A DNA stretch of 64,000 bases from Kalaharituber pfeilii (taxonomy: Eukaryota > Ascomycota > Pezizomycetes > Pezizales > Pezizaceae). The DNA is taken from the NCBI GenBank assembly GCA_015179045.1, contig WHUZ01000093.1:62001-126000 (forward strand), in the 5' to 3' direction. Both the position numbers and the translations under genes were made by a program. The notes under the pieces are model-generated. The model did no database searches, was not told the origin of the DNA, and worked only from the letters and a program-made list of their open reading frames with translations. Shown here piece by piece: positions 10,111 through 20,123 of this stretch (its first letter is position 1; every line of letters begins with the position of its first letter).

Positions 10111-10740
10111 AAAAAAAAGGGCTGCGATGGCCGTTAGCAAGTTCTCAACTATTTTTTTTTTTTTATGAGAATGAGTAGGGCCATAGGTAGTTAACATTAC
10201 AAGATATTCATGCTAATTCAGGCATGAGTTTGGTGGAGAAAGCGGGTGCCAGAGATCGGGTGGCGGTGTTGGCGAGGTACGTGATGAGGAGGGTGAGAAC
10301 ATAGTGTAAATTTCACGTTGTCATGACAGGAATTACTGCATTCAATAACATCAAGCTTGCTACTTCCACGCTTAAAAACAAAAGAAAGAGTCGCTTCCAT
10401 CGCCCCGGCACACGTAAACAATTCTTCCATTTCCGCTCCGAGCCATATCTGCATTATTCCAGTATCCGAATGAGGGACTAGATTAGCGTCGTTCCAACAC
10501 AAAGTTGCGCGAAATGTAGAGGAGAGGGGGTTGGTGAGCGGGACATGAAAGTGAGGGTGTATATGGGGCGGACAAGGTGACATACTCATGTTGGGAGTGG
10601 TGGCTTAGGGATATGATACAAGAGGATTCCCTGCCCCAAGTCAGTCAGATTCCTGTTTTGTTTTCTCGTGTCATGTGGTAATTACCTGTTCCTAGCTTAC
10701 GTATTTTGACTGATCTCCACCCCCCTACCCTCCTATTCTA
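10111..10740. other. No gene seen
   Basis: Contains a T run at about 10150-10163 and otherwise unremarkable sequence. A 123-codon minus-strand frame (10218-10589) has no recognisable feature. Confidence 0.3.
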
Positions 10741-10843
10741 CCTCCTCACCCCCACGCCCCTCAACCCCACTGTCCCTCCTTCCCCACCTCCACACTCCCC
10801 ACCCCCACCCCCACTAACCTGCCCACCACCCTGCCCACCACCC

Positions 10844-10900
10844 TTTTTTTTTTTTTTTTAATATCACATGACCCCGCTTGCAGCTGTTCGCCATGGCAGG
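10844..10900 (-). mobile_element. Micro-retroposon, family B (57 bp)
   Basis: T run, then CACATGACCCCGC and the complement of the family B start (GCCATGGCAGG). Flanked by the perfect 14-bp duplication CCTGCCCACCACCC (10830-10843 and 10901-10914). It sits in the G-rich 3' tail of small membrane-peptide gene copy 2. Confidence 0.88.
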
Positions 10901-11004
10901 CCTGCCCACCACCCTGCCCACCTTGCGATGCAAGATGGGCACCGATGGTGCTAAGGGGTGCAGCGATGTTGTTTAGGGGTCTTGTGACGATGGCCTTGGC
11001 TCTG

Positions 11005-11189
11005 TTATTGCAATAGCTGGTAATGTGAATGCATATGCAGATGCAGGACAACTATTGCCACCAGTGCCATATAAAATGCACTTTGTTCTCTGTTCATCAT
11101 TTGAGTTAGTGTATAAAGATAGTTAAACAAGTAGGAACAGCAACTGGAAGCAAAGGGGCCTTGTCATACTGTGATAGAGTAGATGCCAT
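11005..11189 (-). pseudogene. Small membrane-peptide gene, copy 2 (frameshifted)
   Basis: Exon 1 (11170-11189) starts with ATG and reads MASTLS. The intron (11090-11169, 80 nt) has GTATGA at its 5' end, CACTAAC and a 3' ACAG. Exon 2 resumes in the same phase 2 as the other copies with EQSAFYMALVAI, then loses the frame after a small deletion relative to copy 4 and stops at 11005. The transmembrane helix is therefore cut short at 34 residues. The G-rich downstream tail is present, interrupted by the family B insert at 10844-10900. Another micro-retroposon lies immediately 5' of the start codon. Confidence 0.65.
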
Positions 11190-11194
11190 TATGA

Positions 11195-11248
11195 TTTTTT
11201 TTTTTTTTTTCACGTGACCCCGCATGCGGCTGTTCGCCATGGCAGGGC
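11195..11248 (-). mobile_element. Micro-retroposon, family B (54 bp)
   Basis: T run, then CACGTGACCCCGC and the complement of the family B head. Its 12-bp duplication has one mismatch (ATGCCATTATGA at 11183-11194, ATGCCCTTATGA at 11249-11260). The duplicated target includes the start codon of membrane-peptide copy 2, so the insert separates that codon from its leader. Confidence 0.82.
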
Positions 11249-11725
11249 ATGCCCTTATGATAATTATCGTTACTGTATTGCAACTGTTGTGAGAATGAAA
11301 ATAATCCCAAAGACTTTTGAGCGAGAGGGAAGATGGATGGGAGGATAGTGAAGATGGATGGGGGGAGGAGTGTGGGAAGGTATTTCAGTTCGTTCTATAG
11401 GAGCTGGGCCCCAGTTCCCCCAGTTTCCACTTTGGGTAATATTCGTGTGTGGGCAGAAGTGGGAATGTCCCGATGTAGCTAGAGTTGCCGGTTGCGGGTT
11501 CTGCATTGAGGCAGCTGACCAGATACGCATTCACGAGGGCTTACCCTATCCAAAGGCTTGTGTGCGATGTGATCTCAACTATAGTTCAATATATAGAGGA
11601 TACGCATCCCCAATGGTCTTATAAACCCGTCCTCCTGGTGGCCACGTACATCTATAATTATTATTTAATCTTTGTTGGCTTACATGTGTGTGCACTGCGG
11701 GATTCTAACTCTACCCTAGCACGGG
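11249..11725 (-). promoter_or_regulatory. Conserved 5' block of small membrane-peptide gene, copy 2
   Basis: Minus-strand equivalent of the block at 5455-5868, with the same border phrase (CTAGGGTAGAGTTAGAATC). The TATA-like CTATATATTGAAC lies near 11590. Open frames exist on both strands here but do not survive in all copies, so a leader or promoter role is inferred. Confidence 0.5.
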
Positions 11726-11751
11726 CACCAAAACTAATGAGAAGTATAACC

Positions 11752-12061
11752 TTTTTTTTATTCTTAATATCATTACTCGCGTGCTAGTCTCGTACTCGCG
11801 CGCCGCCTTACAGACTATGGCGAGAGTGTTACATAGAAGATAAACTGACTAGAATTAACAGATTTATATAAAAGACCCCCCTTAAAAGGCATCCACCAAA
11901 ACCAGCAAGATCATGCGACGAAATCACATAAATGGGACTAACACTATAAGGGAACTCAGCGCTCTACCCACTTCATCAGCTCCATCAAGGGGTCTCTCCC
12001 CCTCTCTCGCCTTCGGAAGGTCCTTCACCGCCTCCAGCCTCCCCGCCCACTTCCGTCTCTC
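11752..12061 (-). mobile_element. LINE 3' fragment, family A
   Basis: T run, then a duplicated and degraded form of the family A hairpin (ACTCGCGTGC ... ACTCGCGCGCCGCC ... CTATGGCGAG). Minus-strand LINE-like sequence follows (KWAGRLEAVKDLPKAREGE). No full domain remains. The right side abuts the family C element. Confidence 0.55.
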
Positions 12062-12297
12062 CTTTTTTTTCTTTTTTTTTGAGACGTAACCCCACATACA
12101 GGCTACCAGCCTATGGGCGGGATCCATATACCCAGGTCAGGTTAAAGCAACTACGTGTCTGTTACATGTACACACTTTGGGCCCCTGACGTACCCCTCCA
12201 GGGCCCTTCGGCTAGCGCAAATCGAGGCCGGCGAACCATTCCTCGACCTGGTTTCCTTCTAGTCTGGTCACGAGACTAGTTTCCTTCTATCATACAC

Positions 12298-12362
12298 ACC
12301 TCGCCATAGCCCATTGGGCGGCATGCGAGTACTGATATAAAAAAAATAAAAAAAAAAAAAAA
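12298..12362 (+). mobile_element. Micro-retroposon, family A (65 bp)
   Basis: Hairpin CTCGCCATAGCCC ... GGGCGGCATGCGAG, then TACTGATAT and an interrupted A run. Flanked by the perfect 13-bp duplication TTCTATCATACAC (12285-12297 and 12363-12375). Confidence 0.93.
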
Positions 12363-12489
12363 TTCTATCATACACCCTCCTGCCTCCACCCATTCTCCTC
12401 TAAGTCCTCCCAGCGTTGCCAGGTGACTTGCACCCCATCCTTATCATTCCTCTGGGGCCCTCTAGCTCAGCACACCTGAGCACCACGTG

Positions 12490-13247
12490 CAATGAATCCA
12501 ACAGGCCGTGATCTGCATTGGACTGAAACCGCCTGGACCGGTCCAGGCCGGTATTCTCAGTGGCCTGGACCGGCCTGATCCACATGAATCAGGCCAACCA
12601 GGCTAGTCCAGGCCAGTCAGGCCGGTTCAGGCCAATCAGGCCGGTTCAGGCCAATCAGGCCGGTTCAGGCCAATTAAACGAATCACTCCACAGCTATCCA
12701 GCTGAATTGAGGCCAGCATTTACCAGATTGTTTGAGTATTTAGATGAATAGAATCTCCCGTATGTCTAGAATTTTAAACAGCAGCGGTCTACGACTTTTG
12801 TCAAGTATGTATCACACTTTGTATTCAAGTATATATACTAAGAAATAATTTTGAAATGATGGACCTTCCAGATAATACAACAGACTGGACCCAATTCTTC
12901 GATGATGATACCTGATGCGCAACTGTCAATTACTGATAGTGGAAATATCCAGGATTATTAAAATCTAATTCACCTGGGTTAAATTCCAAAATCGCTTGAA
13001 TTTACGTAAATGGCCTGGTCGGCCTGGACTGGCCTGAATGGCCTGAACCGGCCTGATTGGCCTGGACCGGCCTGAATGGCCTGAACCGGCCTGAATGGCC
13101 TGAACCGGCCTGAATGGCCTGAACCGGTCCAGGCGGCCCTCACGGCCTGGCCTGATTGTTCAGTCCAGGCCAGGCCCAGAATTTCACGGTCCAGGCCAGT
13201 CCAGGCCTCCGGTTGGCCTGTCCTGGCCTGGCCTGTTGGATTCATTG
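12490..13247. mobile_element. hAT-like MITE with internal minisatellites, copy 2
   Basis: Bounded by CAATGAATCCAACAGGCC and its complement, and flanked by a perfect 8-bp duplication ACCACGTG (12482-12489 and 13248-13255), the length made by hAT transposases. It is inverted relative to copy 1 and shorter (758 versus 958 bp), because the 19-bp arrays (about 12545-12670 and 13010-13130) have fewer units. The unique core between the arrays is nearly identical to that of copy 1, suggesting recent mobility. It has no transposase. Confidence 0.9.
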
Positions 13248-13341
13248 ACCACGTGCTTAGCACTCCACACCTCTCCACAGGTGCATTGCACCTCTAAACC
13301 GTTGATCTTCCTCCACATAGCTCCGCCTTTCCCAGTCCGTA

Positions 13342-13394
13342 TCGCCATAGCCCTCAGGGCGGCACGCGATCAATGATATTAAAAAGAAAACAAA
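13342..13394 (+). mobile_element. Micro-retroposon, family A (53 bp)
   Basis: TCGCCATAGCCCTCAGGGCG, then GCACGCGATCAATGATATT and an A-rich tail broken by G and C. Flanked by the perfect 14-bp duplication TTTCCCAGTCCGTA (13328-13341 and 13395-13408). Confidence 0.93.
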
Positions 13395-13476
13395 TTTCCC
13401 AGTCCGTAGCAGGTGTAATATGTAAGTGATCTTCTACCCCACTTCACAAACTTACCCTTCCCAAATCCAGCTTGCT

Positions 13477-13525
13477 CTCTCCATACCCCCCAGGGCGGCA
13501 TGCGAGTAATGATATAAAAAAAAAA
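13477..13525 (+). mobile_element. Micro-retroposon, family A (49 bp)
   Basis: CTCTCCATACCCCCCAGGGC, then GGCATGCGAGTAATGATAT and an A run. Flanked by the perfect 14-bp duplication AAATCCAGCTTGCT (13463-13476 and 13526-13539; the right copy shares its A residues with the tail). Confidence 0.9.
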
Positions 13526-13719
13526 AAATCCAGCTTGCTGCCTCTCCTCTTTTTCTTTCGGATTAACTCCTGGTGCTACCCGCCCTCAGTGGCCCGCCCA
13601 TCGTTCCTCAGGCACCTGGCCCCCTCTTTCGCCTTCTCATCTGCCTTCCCGTTGCCCTCATTCCCCACATGGGCCTTGACTCATGCAAGCTTCACTGAGA
13701 TAGATTTCTCACTTGACCC

Positions 13720-13788
13720 TGGTATTTGGGTCCCTGCCATAGGCTTGTGCTTATATGCAGAGATATGTGAACCAAAAAAAAAAAAAAA
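13720..13788 (+). mobile_element. Family C retroposon tail
   Basis: GGTATTTGGGTCCCTGCC, then AGGCTTGTGCTTATATGC and an A run near 13773-13787. It matches the family C 3' end at 18500-18590, with a degraded inner stem. No duplication was found. Confidence 0.55.
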
Positions 13789-13789
13789 T

Positions 13790-14010
13790 TGCGTCCTCCG
13801 TAGCCCTACCCAGCAGCTTCCTTTTGTCTCTCCTTCCCCTATCCCACTCATACACATCCCTTCTGTACTTCTTACCACAAATGCGTAGAGTCTCTGGTGT
13901 TTGACTTGTCCTACCTGCCCCCTCTAGGTAAACAACAACTGAACTAGTCACCTTCTCTACCTACTCTCTTGCTTCAACAGCCATCGAGCCCTCATTCTGT
14001 CTTCACTCTC
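13790..14010 (-). pseudogene. LINE fragment, second copy of the 6545-6910 type
   Basis: Minus-strand frame with TSSVVVYLEGAGRTSQTPE, closely matching the fragment at 6545-6910 but without the insert found there. It abuts membrane-peptide copy 3 and appears to have replaced that copy's conserved 5' block. Confidence 0.6.
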
Positions 14011-14069
14011 ATTCTAAAGATTTTGGGCTTTCAATTGTCACAATCTTCACAATCATAATTATTACAATT

Positions 14070-14392
14070 ATGCCATCTATTGTATCGTGGTATGACGAGA
14101 CCCCTTTGCTTCCACTTACTCTTCCTACTTGTTTAGCAGTCTTTATACACTAACTCAAATCCAAAGTGGGCAATCAGTTGAAAGTGCCTTCTACGTGGCT
14201 CTCGTAGGCCTTCTCCTATCGTGTCTATCTATTGCCATACACATCTCTATCTATTTCAGAAAAAGAGACCAGGCTATCAGTTATAGCCTTTCACACGATG
14301 GGCCCCAAGGTGGGGGAGTTGGTGGTGGGTGGGGGTGGGGGTGGGGGTGGGGGAGAAGAGGAGGAGGGCGAGAAGGGATGGTGAGGTGGTGA
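14070..14392 (+). CDS. Small single-pass membrane peptide, copy 3 (81 aa, two exons)
   Basis: Unrecognised family. Exon 1 (14070-14089) reads MPSIVS plus two bases. The intron (14090-14166, 77 nt) has GTATGA, CACTAAC and a 3' AAAG. Exon 2 (14167-14392) joins in phase 2 to give CGQSVESAFYVALVGLLL, then SCLSIAIHISIYFRKRD and a long Gly/Trp/Arg tail (GGGVGGGWGWGWG). The hydrophobic segment is about residues 14-33, with basic residues after it. Only about 55 bp of the usual upstream block remain, so this copy may lack its promoter. The splice site has shifted in sequence from copy 4 yet keeps the frame, which argues for past selection on the protein. Confidence 0.55.
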
Positions 14393-14479
14393 GGTGGGAG
14401 TGGGGTGGGAGAGGGAGTAGGGGGGGACAGTGAGGTTGGAGGGAAAGGGATGGTGGGGGGAGGAGGTGGTGGAAGTCGT

Positions 14480-15165
14480 CCATAGGATTTGAGGTACAGC
14501 TCCGCAAGAGGTGTTAGATTCCTGAAGGCGTTGCCGCGTGCTATTAACAGCCATCCAAAAACGCACTACTATGGTGAAACTCGCCATCAGGAGATGCATC
14601 TCAGCGTACTGCAAGGTATGAATCCCAGGCGGTGTTGGACACTATCCAAGCAATGGGCTGCTAACGGACACGGTTTCTAACGTGGGAGTGCAGATCTGCC
14701 CCCGTTGCATCTGGTTCTGGAGGCTGACGTTGCGGCGCGATGCAAGCTGGTGAGCGGTCGTGCGGCAAAGGATCGGTGACTGGGACCATGAGGGAAACAC
14801 GCCCTACAATACACTGCCACTGTGGTGACGACGAGCTCAGCTTGCTGAGGAGCGGTGGGTTGATTACAGCTGCACAAGGCCTGCTTTCCCATTAGGCGAA
14901 AATGCCAAGACTTGAACCGGATTTCAACTCGTCGCTACTCATCGAAAGTCTCGTATCCATTCGCATTTAGTTCTCATTCTGACCTACAGATCTTGTACCC
15001 AGTATTATAACACGATGACAGTGCACTCTCTTAACAGCTTAATCATTTGTATAATATGACAGCTCGAATAGCATGATAACTTAACTCTCTAGAATAGCAG
15101 CATCGCAGCTTGGCACCATCAAAGCATGCTATCTGGATGGCTTGACTACGCAGTGTCTCAACATC
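14480..15165. other. No gene seen
   Basis: The first 80 bp continue the G-rich tail of copy 3. Beyond that I find only short frames without motifs. Confidence 0.35.
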
Positions 15166-16190
15166 TGATGCCGTCGGGCTATACCTGTCAAATTCAGCTC
15201 ATTCTGCCTCATCTCAGGTGTCAGGCCGTACCAGGCATACCTGACAAACTTCAGCTTATTCTACCTCTCCTCGCGCCGTCGGGCGGTACCAGCCATACCT
15301 AACGAATTCAACTCATTTCACGCCGTCGGGCCATTCCAGCCATACGTGTCAAACTCAGCTCATTGCACCTCATTTCGCGCCGTCGGGCTGCACCTGCTAC
15401 ACATGTCAAATTCAGCTCATTCTACCTCCTCTCAGGCCGTCGGGCCGTAAAGACATACCTGTCAACTTGAGCTCATTTGACGCCGTCGGCACGTACCTGT
15501 GATGGCTGTCAAATTCCACTCATTCTGCCTCATTTCACGCCGTCGGGCCGTACCAGCCATACCTGTCATATTCAGCTCATTCTACCTCATCTCGCGCCGT
15601 CGAGTCAGGCCTGCTATACGTGTTAGATTCGCCTTATTCTGCCTCATTCCCACGCAGTCGGGCCATACCAGCCATAGGTGTCACATTCAGCTCACTTCAC
15701 GCCGTCGGGCCGGCCATATGTCAAATTCCGCTCATCCTGCATCATCTCGCGCCGTCGGGTCAGGCCAGTCATACCGGTGGAATTGAGCTCATTCTAGCTC
15801 ATCTAGCGTCGGCAGGTCGAACTTGCCATACCTGTGAAATTGAGCTCATTGTAGCTCATCTCGCGCTGTCGGGCCGTACCAAGGATACTTGTCAACTTCA
15901 ACTTATTTCACGCTGTTGGGCTGGACCTGCTATACCTGTCAAATTCAGCTCATTGTACCTCACCTCACGCCGTAGGGTCAGGCATGCCATACGTGTCAAA
16001 TTGATCGTATTCTGCCTTCTCTCGGGTTGTCGGGTCGGACTTACTATATCTATTGAAGTCAGCTCGTCTTGCCATATCTCGCGCCGTCAAAGGAGACCTC
16101 TCATAGGTGTTGGTAGAGCTCATGTTGCCACATCGCGCGCCGGCAGGGTGCGACCTGCCATATCTCACACTGTCACCAGGGGCCTGCCAT
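15166..16190. repeat. Degenerate satellite, about 19 units of 41-60 bp
   Basis: A tandem array in which each unit has the anchor GCCGTCGGGCC (or close variants), then a phrase like CCATACCTGTCAAATTCAGC, then TCATTCTACCTCATCTC. Units alternate between a long form (about 56 bp) and a short form (about 45 bp) that lacks the TCTACCTCATC part. Divergence is 10-25 percent by eye. The 190-codon open frame at 15620-16192 follows the repeat and is probably not a gene. Confidence 0.88.
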
Positions 16191-16306
16191 AGTTGCAAAT
16201 ATGTGTTGCAATACTGGTGTTAATAAACATCTTAGTCCGTCAGCGTGTTGTACTATGCCTCACCACTATGATACTTTCGGCTGCAGCATAAAACCGCAGC
16301 CTATTA

Positions 16307-16842
16307 CAGTATACTCTCGATACAATCATATCGTCGGGCGGTCAGGGTATATGCTTATAACGAATATATTCTTATATCAAAAGATGACTAAGCGAAGCCA
16401 TAAATACATGAAATTTACTGTGTACGAGGTACAGGACGTGCTGGTAACATAAAGTCTATTATTTGTGATTGCGTGCTATGCAGGCATCTTTCTGCCAGTT
16501 GTGCCCCTTCAATCTTACGCTTCTCACAGGTGAAAAGGACCTCAAGATTATTACTAACAGGTCCATCCAACGAGGCTGCTGCTTGTTGCTCAAGCTCACT
16601 CCAGTTTTGACATTTCATAGGCTTTGAACTAGAGGTATTAAGAGTCAGAAAAGAAGATCACTTAAATAACACTGGGGTTGAAGATGCTAAGAAAAGGGGT
16701 AGCCTTATTGATAAGATTTCCTGATTGAGCTTAGAGTCTTGCTTGTTATAAGCATATACACATGACTAATTATCGAAACATAAGAATATTCTTATAACGA
16801 ATATATGCTTATATCGGACATGCTTGTATCGAGAGTATACTG
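16307..16842. mobile_element. Pogo/mariner-type MITE (536 bp)
   Basis: Ends are CAGTATACTCTCGATACAA and its exact complement, each next to a TA (16305-16306 and 16843-16844). The CAGTATA start is typical of pogo/Fot1-type elements. Subterminal ATAACGAATATAT repeats occur near both ends. A 67-codon minus-strand frame inside (16415-16618) might be a transposase remnant, but I cannot support that. Confidence 0.85.
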
Positions 16843-16844
16843 TA

Positions 16845-17536
16845 TACATGACAGGACTATGTTGAAGTACATCGAAGTTTACAGCAGTTGGTATATCAAA
16901 TGCGACTGGGTTCAATCCGGCGCGAGGCGTAACTAACTATACTAACGACGAGTGGCCGTGATTCCTGTTGTTTAAGTTTGATATTAACTTTATATTTAGT
17001 CTCGTAACCAGCAATTCATGAGGAAATCAACGACAAGCGATCTCGGCTGTAAGCTTCTGAGATTCCCAATGTTCCATCAATGCAACCGCTTCAGTAACAC
17101 TATTTCCCCACATATAACCATAAGCTCTCTACAACTATCAGTGAAAAGATCAATGGCAAACAACTATGAGAAGGAAAACCTAGTCAATAAAGAGTTATAG
17201 TCTTTCTGACTTGTAATGCAGATGGAAACGGAAAGTTATGAGCTATGATAATCAATAATGCTGTTTATTCTATACTATCTTTAGCCAACTTTGCGGGCTA
17301 ACCTAACGGCTCAGGGTTTGGCTGCGCTGCTTGCTGGATAACCATAATCGAAAAAAATAGCAAAAAGAGCTTCTGTAACATCATTCATAGAAACTTTGGC
17401 GAAAAGCAAACTGAAACCTATGTATTTCTACCAATGAGTTTTGAGCAACGCACAGTACCAGTCAAGTTCAAAAATATTTATCTCCAAATCGCATATACCA
17501 ATCCCAACACGCACCAGCAAAAACTCTGCCACCGTA
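16845..17536. other. No gene seen
   Basis: At about 16880-16925 a short stretch (GCAGTTGGTAT ... GGGTTCAATCC) resembles tRNA box A and box B, but the spacing is too short for a tRNA. TAGTCTCGTAACCAG, which recurs elsewhere, lies at 16997-17011. Confidence 0.3.
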
Positions 17537-18233
17537 TCATTCTAGTGTCAATCCATTTTTAAACCGTGGAGTAATCGCCCTGTAGAAATTGCCTAGCCTC
17601 GAGTACATCATGCTGAAGCCTTCACGCATCTGAATGGGCAGAGGGGTGTAGCTATGTGGCGGACCATAGTTTCTATCTTCCTCCTTTCTCTTTCCCACCC
17701 TCACAACAATTATGCTCATGTGGTTGGCGAAACACCATTACAGGCTCTAGCTCGGGTTGCTGCCAGAAAGGCAATGCATGAAGATGACCCCCTATCCAGT
17801 CAGGATCAATGGTCTGCAGACAGTATATATCTCCTCATGGTCAATAAACCCATGGTGGCTTGGTTCCACAACATACTCGTCTGGTATTGAGAAAGCGTCT
17901 TGGGTGGCTGCCGCCGGTTGTGCCAGAGAGATGGCGGTTGCGCGCAGTCCAGATTGGTGGCGCAGGGACAAGGTATCGGGTAGGATTGATATATAAGTCA
18001 AGCTTCTAACTTCGCCAAGGGAGAAGCCATATCTTTCGCCGTGCGCTTTCATATATTCCAAAAATCCCAGATGGACTACGACGTCGGAAGTGAGTAGTTG
18101 CTGAAGGGCAGCTGCCTTGTCTTGAATCCGAGAAGTTTGACCGATGCATTGAAATCTGCACTTCCAAAAAGTATTCAGGGCACAACCAAATCGCACATAG
18201 GTTTTGGTGCGTATCATTCCTCTTCGAATCTTC
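17537..18233 (-). pseudogene. Unrecognised minus-strand coding remnant
   Basis: A 141-codon frame (17792-18217) without low complexity reads LTSDVVVHLGFLEYMKAHGE then RYGFSLGEVRS and SIPDEYVVEPSHHGFIDHEE. Another frame continues downstream to 17537 after stops. The composition looks like former protein, but I do not recognise a family. A LINE insertion at 18248 lies where its 5' part would be. Probably a broken host gene; confidence is low. Confidence 0.3.
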
Positions 18234-18247
18234 GAAGATCACTGTGC

Positions 18248-18590
18248 GGGGAGGTGTGGAGTGCTGAGCACATGGTATTCAGGTGTGCTAGGCTCGAACG
18301 GCCCCAGAGGAAGGGCAAAGATGGGGTGCAAGCCACCTGGCAATCCTGGGAGGACCTAGAGGAGAAAGGGTGGAAGCAAGAAGGTGTGGAGGGTGACCCG
18401 GTCGAGTACTGGTTTGCCTGCCTCAATCTGGGATAGCCGGGGACAGATGGTACTGGGTGCTTGAGGCGTGTATGTAGAATGTGTAGTCAGTTGTATCTAA
18501 CCCGACCCGGGTATATGGGTCCCTGCCATAGGCTGGTAGCCTGTATGCGGGGTTACGTGACTCAAAAAGACAAAAAAAAAAAAAAAAAGA
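18248..18590 (+). mobile_element. 5'-truncated LINE, family C (343 bp)
   Basis: Encodes the last part of a LINE ORF2: CGEVWSAEHMVFRC is a zinc-knuckle-like C..EH...C, and the frame ends YWFACLNLG. The 3' untranslated part follows, with the hairpin CCCTGCC-ATAGGCT-GGT-AGCCTGTAT-GCGGGG, then TTACGTGACTC and an A run. The 14-bp flanking duplication is GAAGATCACTGTGC (18234-18247), repeated with one mismatch at 18591-18604. This copy shows that the hairpin is the natural 3' end of a LINE. Confidence 0.85.
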
Positions 18591-18604
18591 GAAGATCACT
18601 GCGC

Positions 18605-19290
18605 CCAAAACTAGTATAGCCTGAAACGCGACTACCAAATCAGGGTAAACAATAAGTACAGTAAATTGCAGCCGCTATGATGAGTCGGCTGTAATCGGCT
18701 GTCAGTCGGTGATCGTCATTCGATAACCCACTTCGGCTTAGCAGTTATCACATTACTAAAGCTGAATGGGACATCTGGACGTGCGATGGATGAAGTTCTG
18801 AAAGGTTTTGGAGCGTTGCACTTAAGAAGCCTCGAGAGAACAGGACCGAGAAATTGCAGACTGGAATGGTCAACGCAGATTTAATAATACATCCAGGCCA
18901 GAGCTCGTGAAGAACTGGGCGGCAGTCTCTACGCTGTAGGGACTCAGAAGGCTCGACAGGACAGCTCTAAAGCCAGTGTCGGTCTCAGTGGTTTCAATGC
19001 TCATAGTTTCGGGATCACCACTCACCACCATGCTACAGAACCACTAGTTACGAAATGTTAAACCTGTGCTGAGCAAAGGGGATTATTAAGGTGCAAAGGC
19101 GCATTCCCATATAGCGGCCCCGAAAGGGGCATATAAGGCCGTCTCAACCTTAAGAGTTGAAACGAGATCAAGAACCTACCCTGGAAAGGGAAGACTCCGC
19201 TATTACGTAGTAGTAACTGAGGCAGGCATAAGTATACAGGACAAGAGGCGACGAGCAGAAGCGAGGAACAAGCTATATATGAGTTACAGG
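18605..19290. other. No gene seen
   Basis: No frame above 60 codons with recognisable content and no element termini were seen. Confidence 0.4.
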
Positions 19291-19294
19291 CCCC

Positions 19295-19960
19295 CTTTTT
19301 ATATATATCATTACTCGCATGCCGCCCTATGGGCTATGGCGAGATTACTTACAAAGGAGATAATAGCATGAAATCAAACGAGAAAAAAGGACGACCTATA
19401 AACCCACGATCTCCAATAGTAATGGAGGGAGAAAAACAAAACCGATATAGAACCCATAACCTCCGATAGTGTTGTAGGGAGAAACATATGATGTCGATGC
19501 ACAACAGAGCGTTATGGCCCACGATCCTCGCTAGTCATGCGGGCCAATCAGAGAACCCAAATATGCAAAATTTACTTTACCGTCCGAGGTGCTCTATCCC
19601 ACTCGTACGGGCAGGACTTCTGCCATTTCCCTCCAAATCTCACTCTCGCTGGTATTAAATTTGCCTGGGCTCCAGTTATACTTTGCTCCTCTAGTATATC
19701 ACAACTGAACTGGTGATTTTGCCCTCACCTATGAGCTTTTCCTTCTTCCTCAACCATTGAATCCCAGTGATCCATGCTAAAGTCCTGTTTTCAGCTTGCA
19801 GCCAATTGCAGACATTCCCTAGGTCCTTCCTTAGAGCAATTCCAGGTACCACAATGGCAAGATGCGAACGGCCATCAGATATAGCTGTTGGGACGCAGGT
19901 TACATGTGAAGCAGGACAGACAATATATTCTTTTATATTGCTGTCTACCTAATACAGTAA
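19295..19960 (-). pseudogene. Decayed LINE 3' part, family A
   Basis: A short T run, then TATCATTACTCGCATGCCGC and CCTATGGGCTATGGCGAG, the complement of the family A tail. Further right, the sequence resembles the 6545-6910 and 13790-14010 fragments (CTATCCCACTCGTACGG, GAACTGGTGATTTTGCC, CCATTGAATCCCAGTGAT). The order tail then RNase H-adjacent region matches the element at 2826-4436. No frame survives. Confidence 0.6.
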
Positions 19961-20123
19961 TACTCAGAACACAGGGATTCCTTCTCTTTAGCTTGGAATA
20001 GGGTTGAAACCCGTCCCAATAGTTATTTTTTTTTTAAATGACTAAGCCAATGTTACAGGTTACGGGCAAGTTCATGCCCGCTACGAGCCCTTGCAGATAT
20101 AATGAAGTTCTCCTTTGGCACAA

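Larger units (their letters stand above)
12062..13719 (-). pseudogene. LINE 3' part, family C, with four nested insertions
   Basis: The T runs at 12062-12080 are its poly(A), followed by the complement of the family C hairpin (AGGCT ... AGCCT within GACGTAACCCCACAT). On the minus strand near 13590-13690 it encodes KAHVGNEGNGKADEKAKEG, the GNE..AD motif at the end of an RNase H domain, with a stop soon after. Three family A micro-retroposons (12298-12362, 13342-13394, 13477-13525) and one hAT-like MITE (12490-13247) sit inside. Removing them restores continuity with the homologous sequences at 345-670 and 18248-18440. It is inactive. Confidence 0.75.

Noticed and set aside
15166..16190. CRISPR-like array
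   Set aside because: Units are contiguous and diverged, without constant repeats separated by unique spacers, and the genome context is eukaryotic.
15620..16192. A 190-codon plus-strand frame in the satellite
   Set aside because: It follows the repeat unit, and unit lengths are not multiples of three, so the peptide is not periodic as a coding repeat would be.
16880..16925. tRNA-like box A and box B
   Set aside because: The distance between the boxes is too short for a D-arm, anticodon arm and variable loop, and the acceptor stem does not pair.
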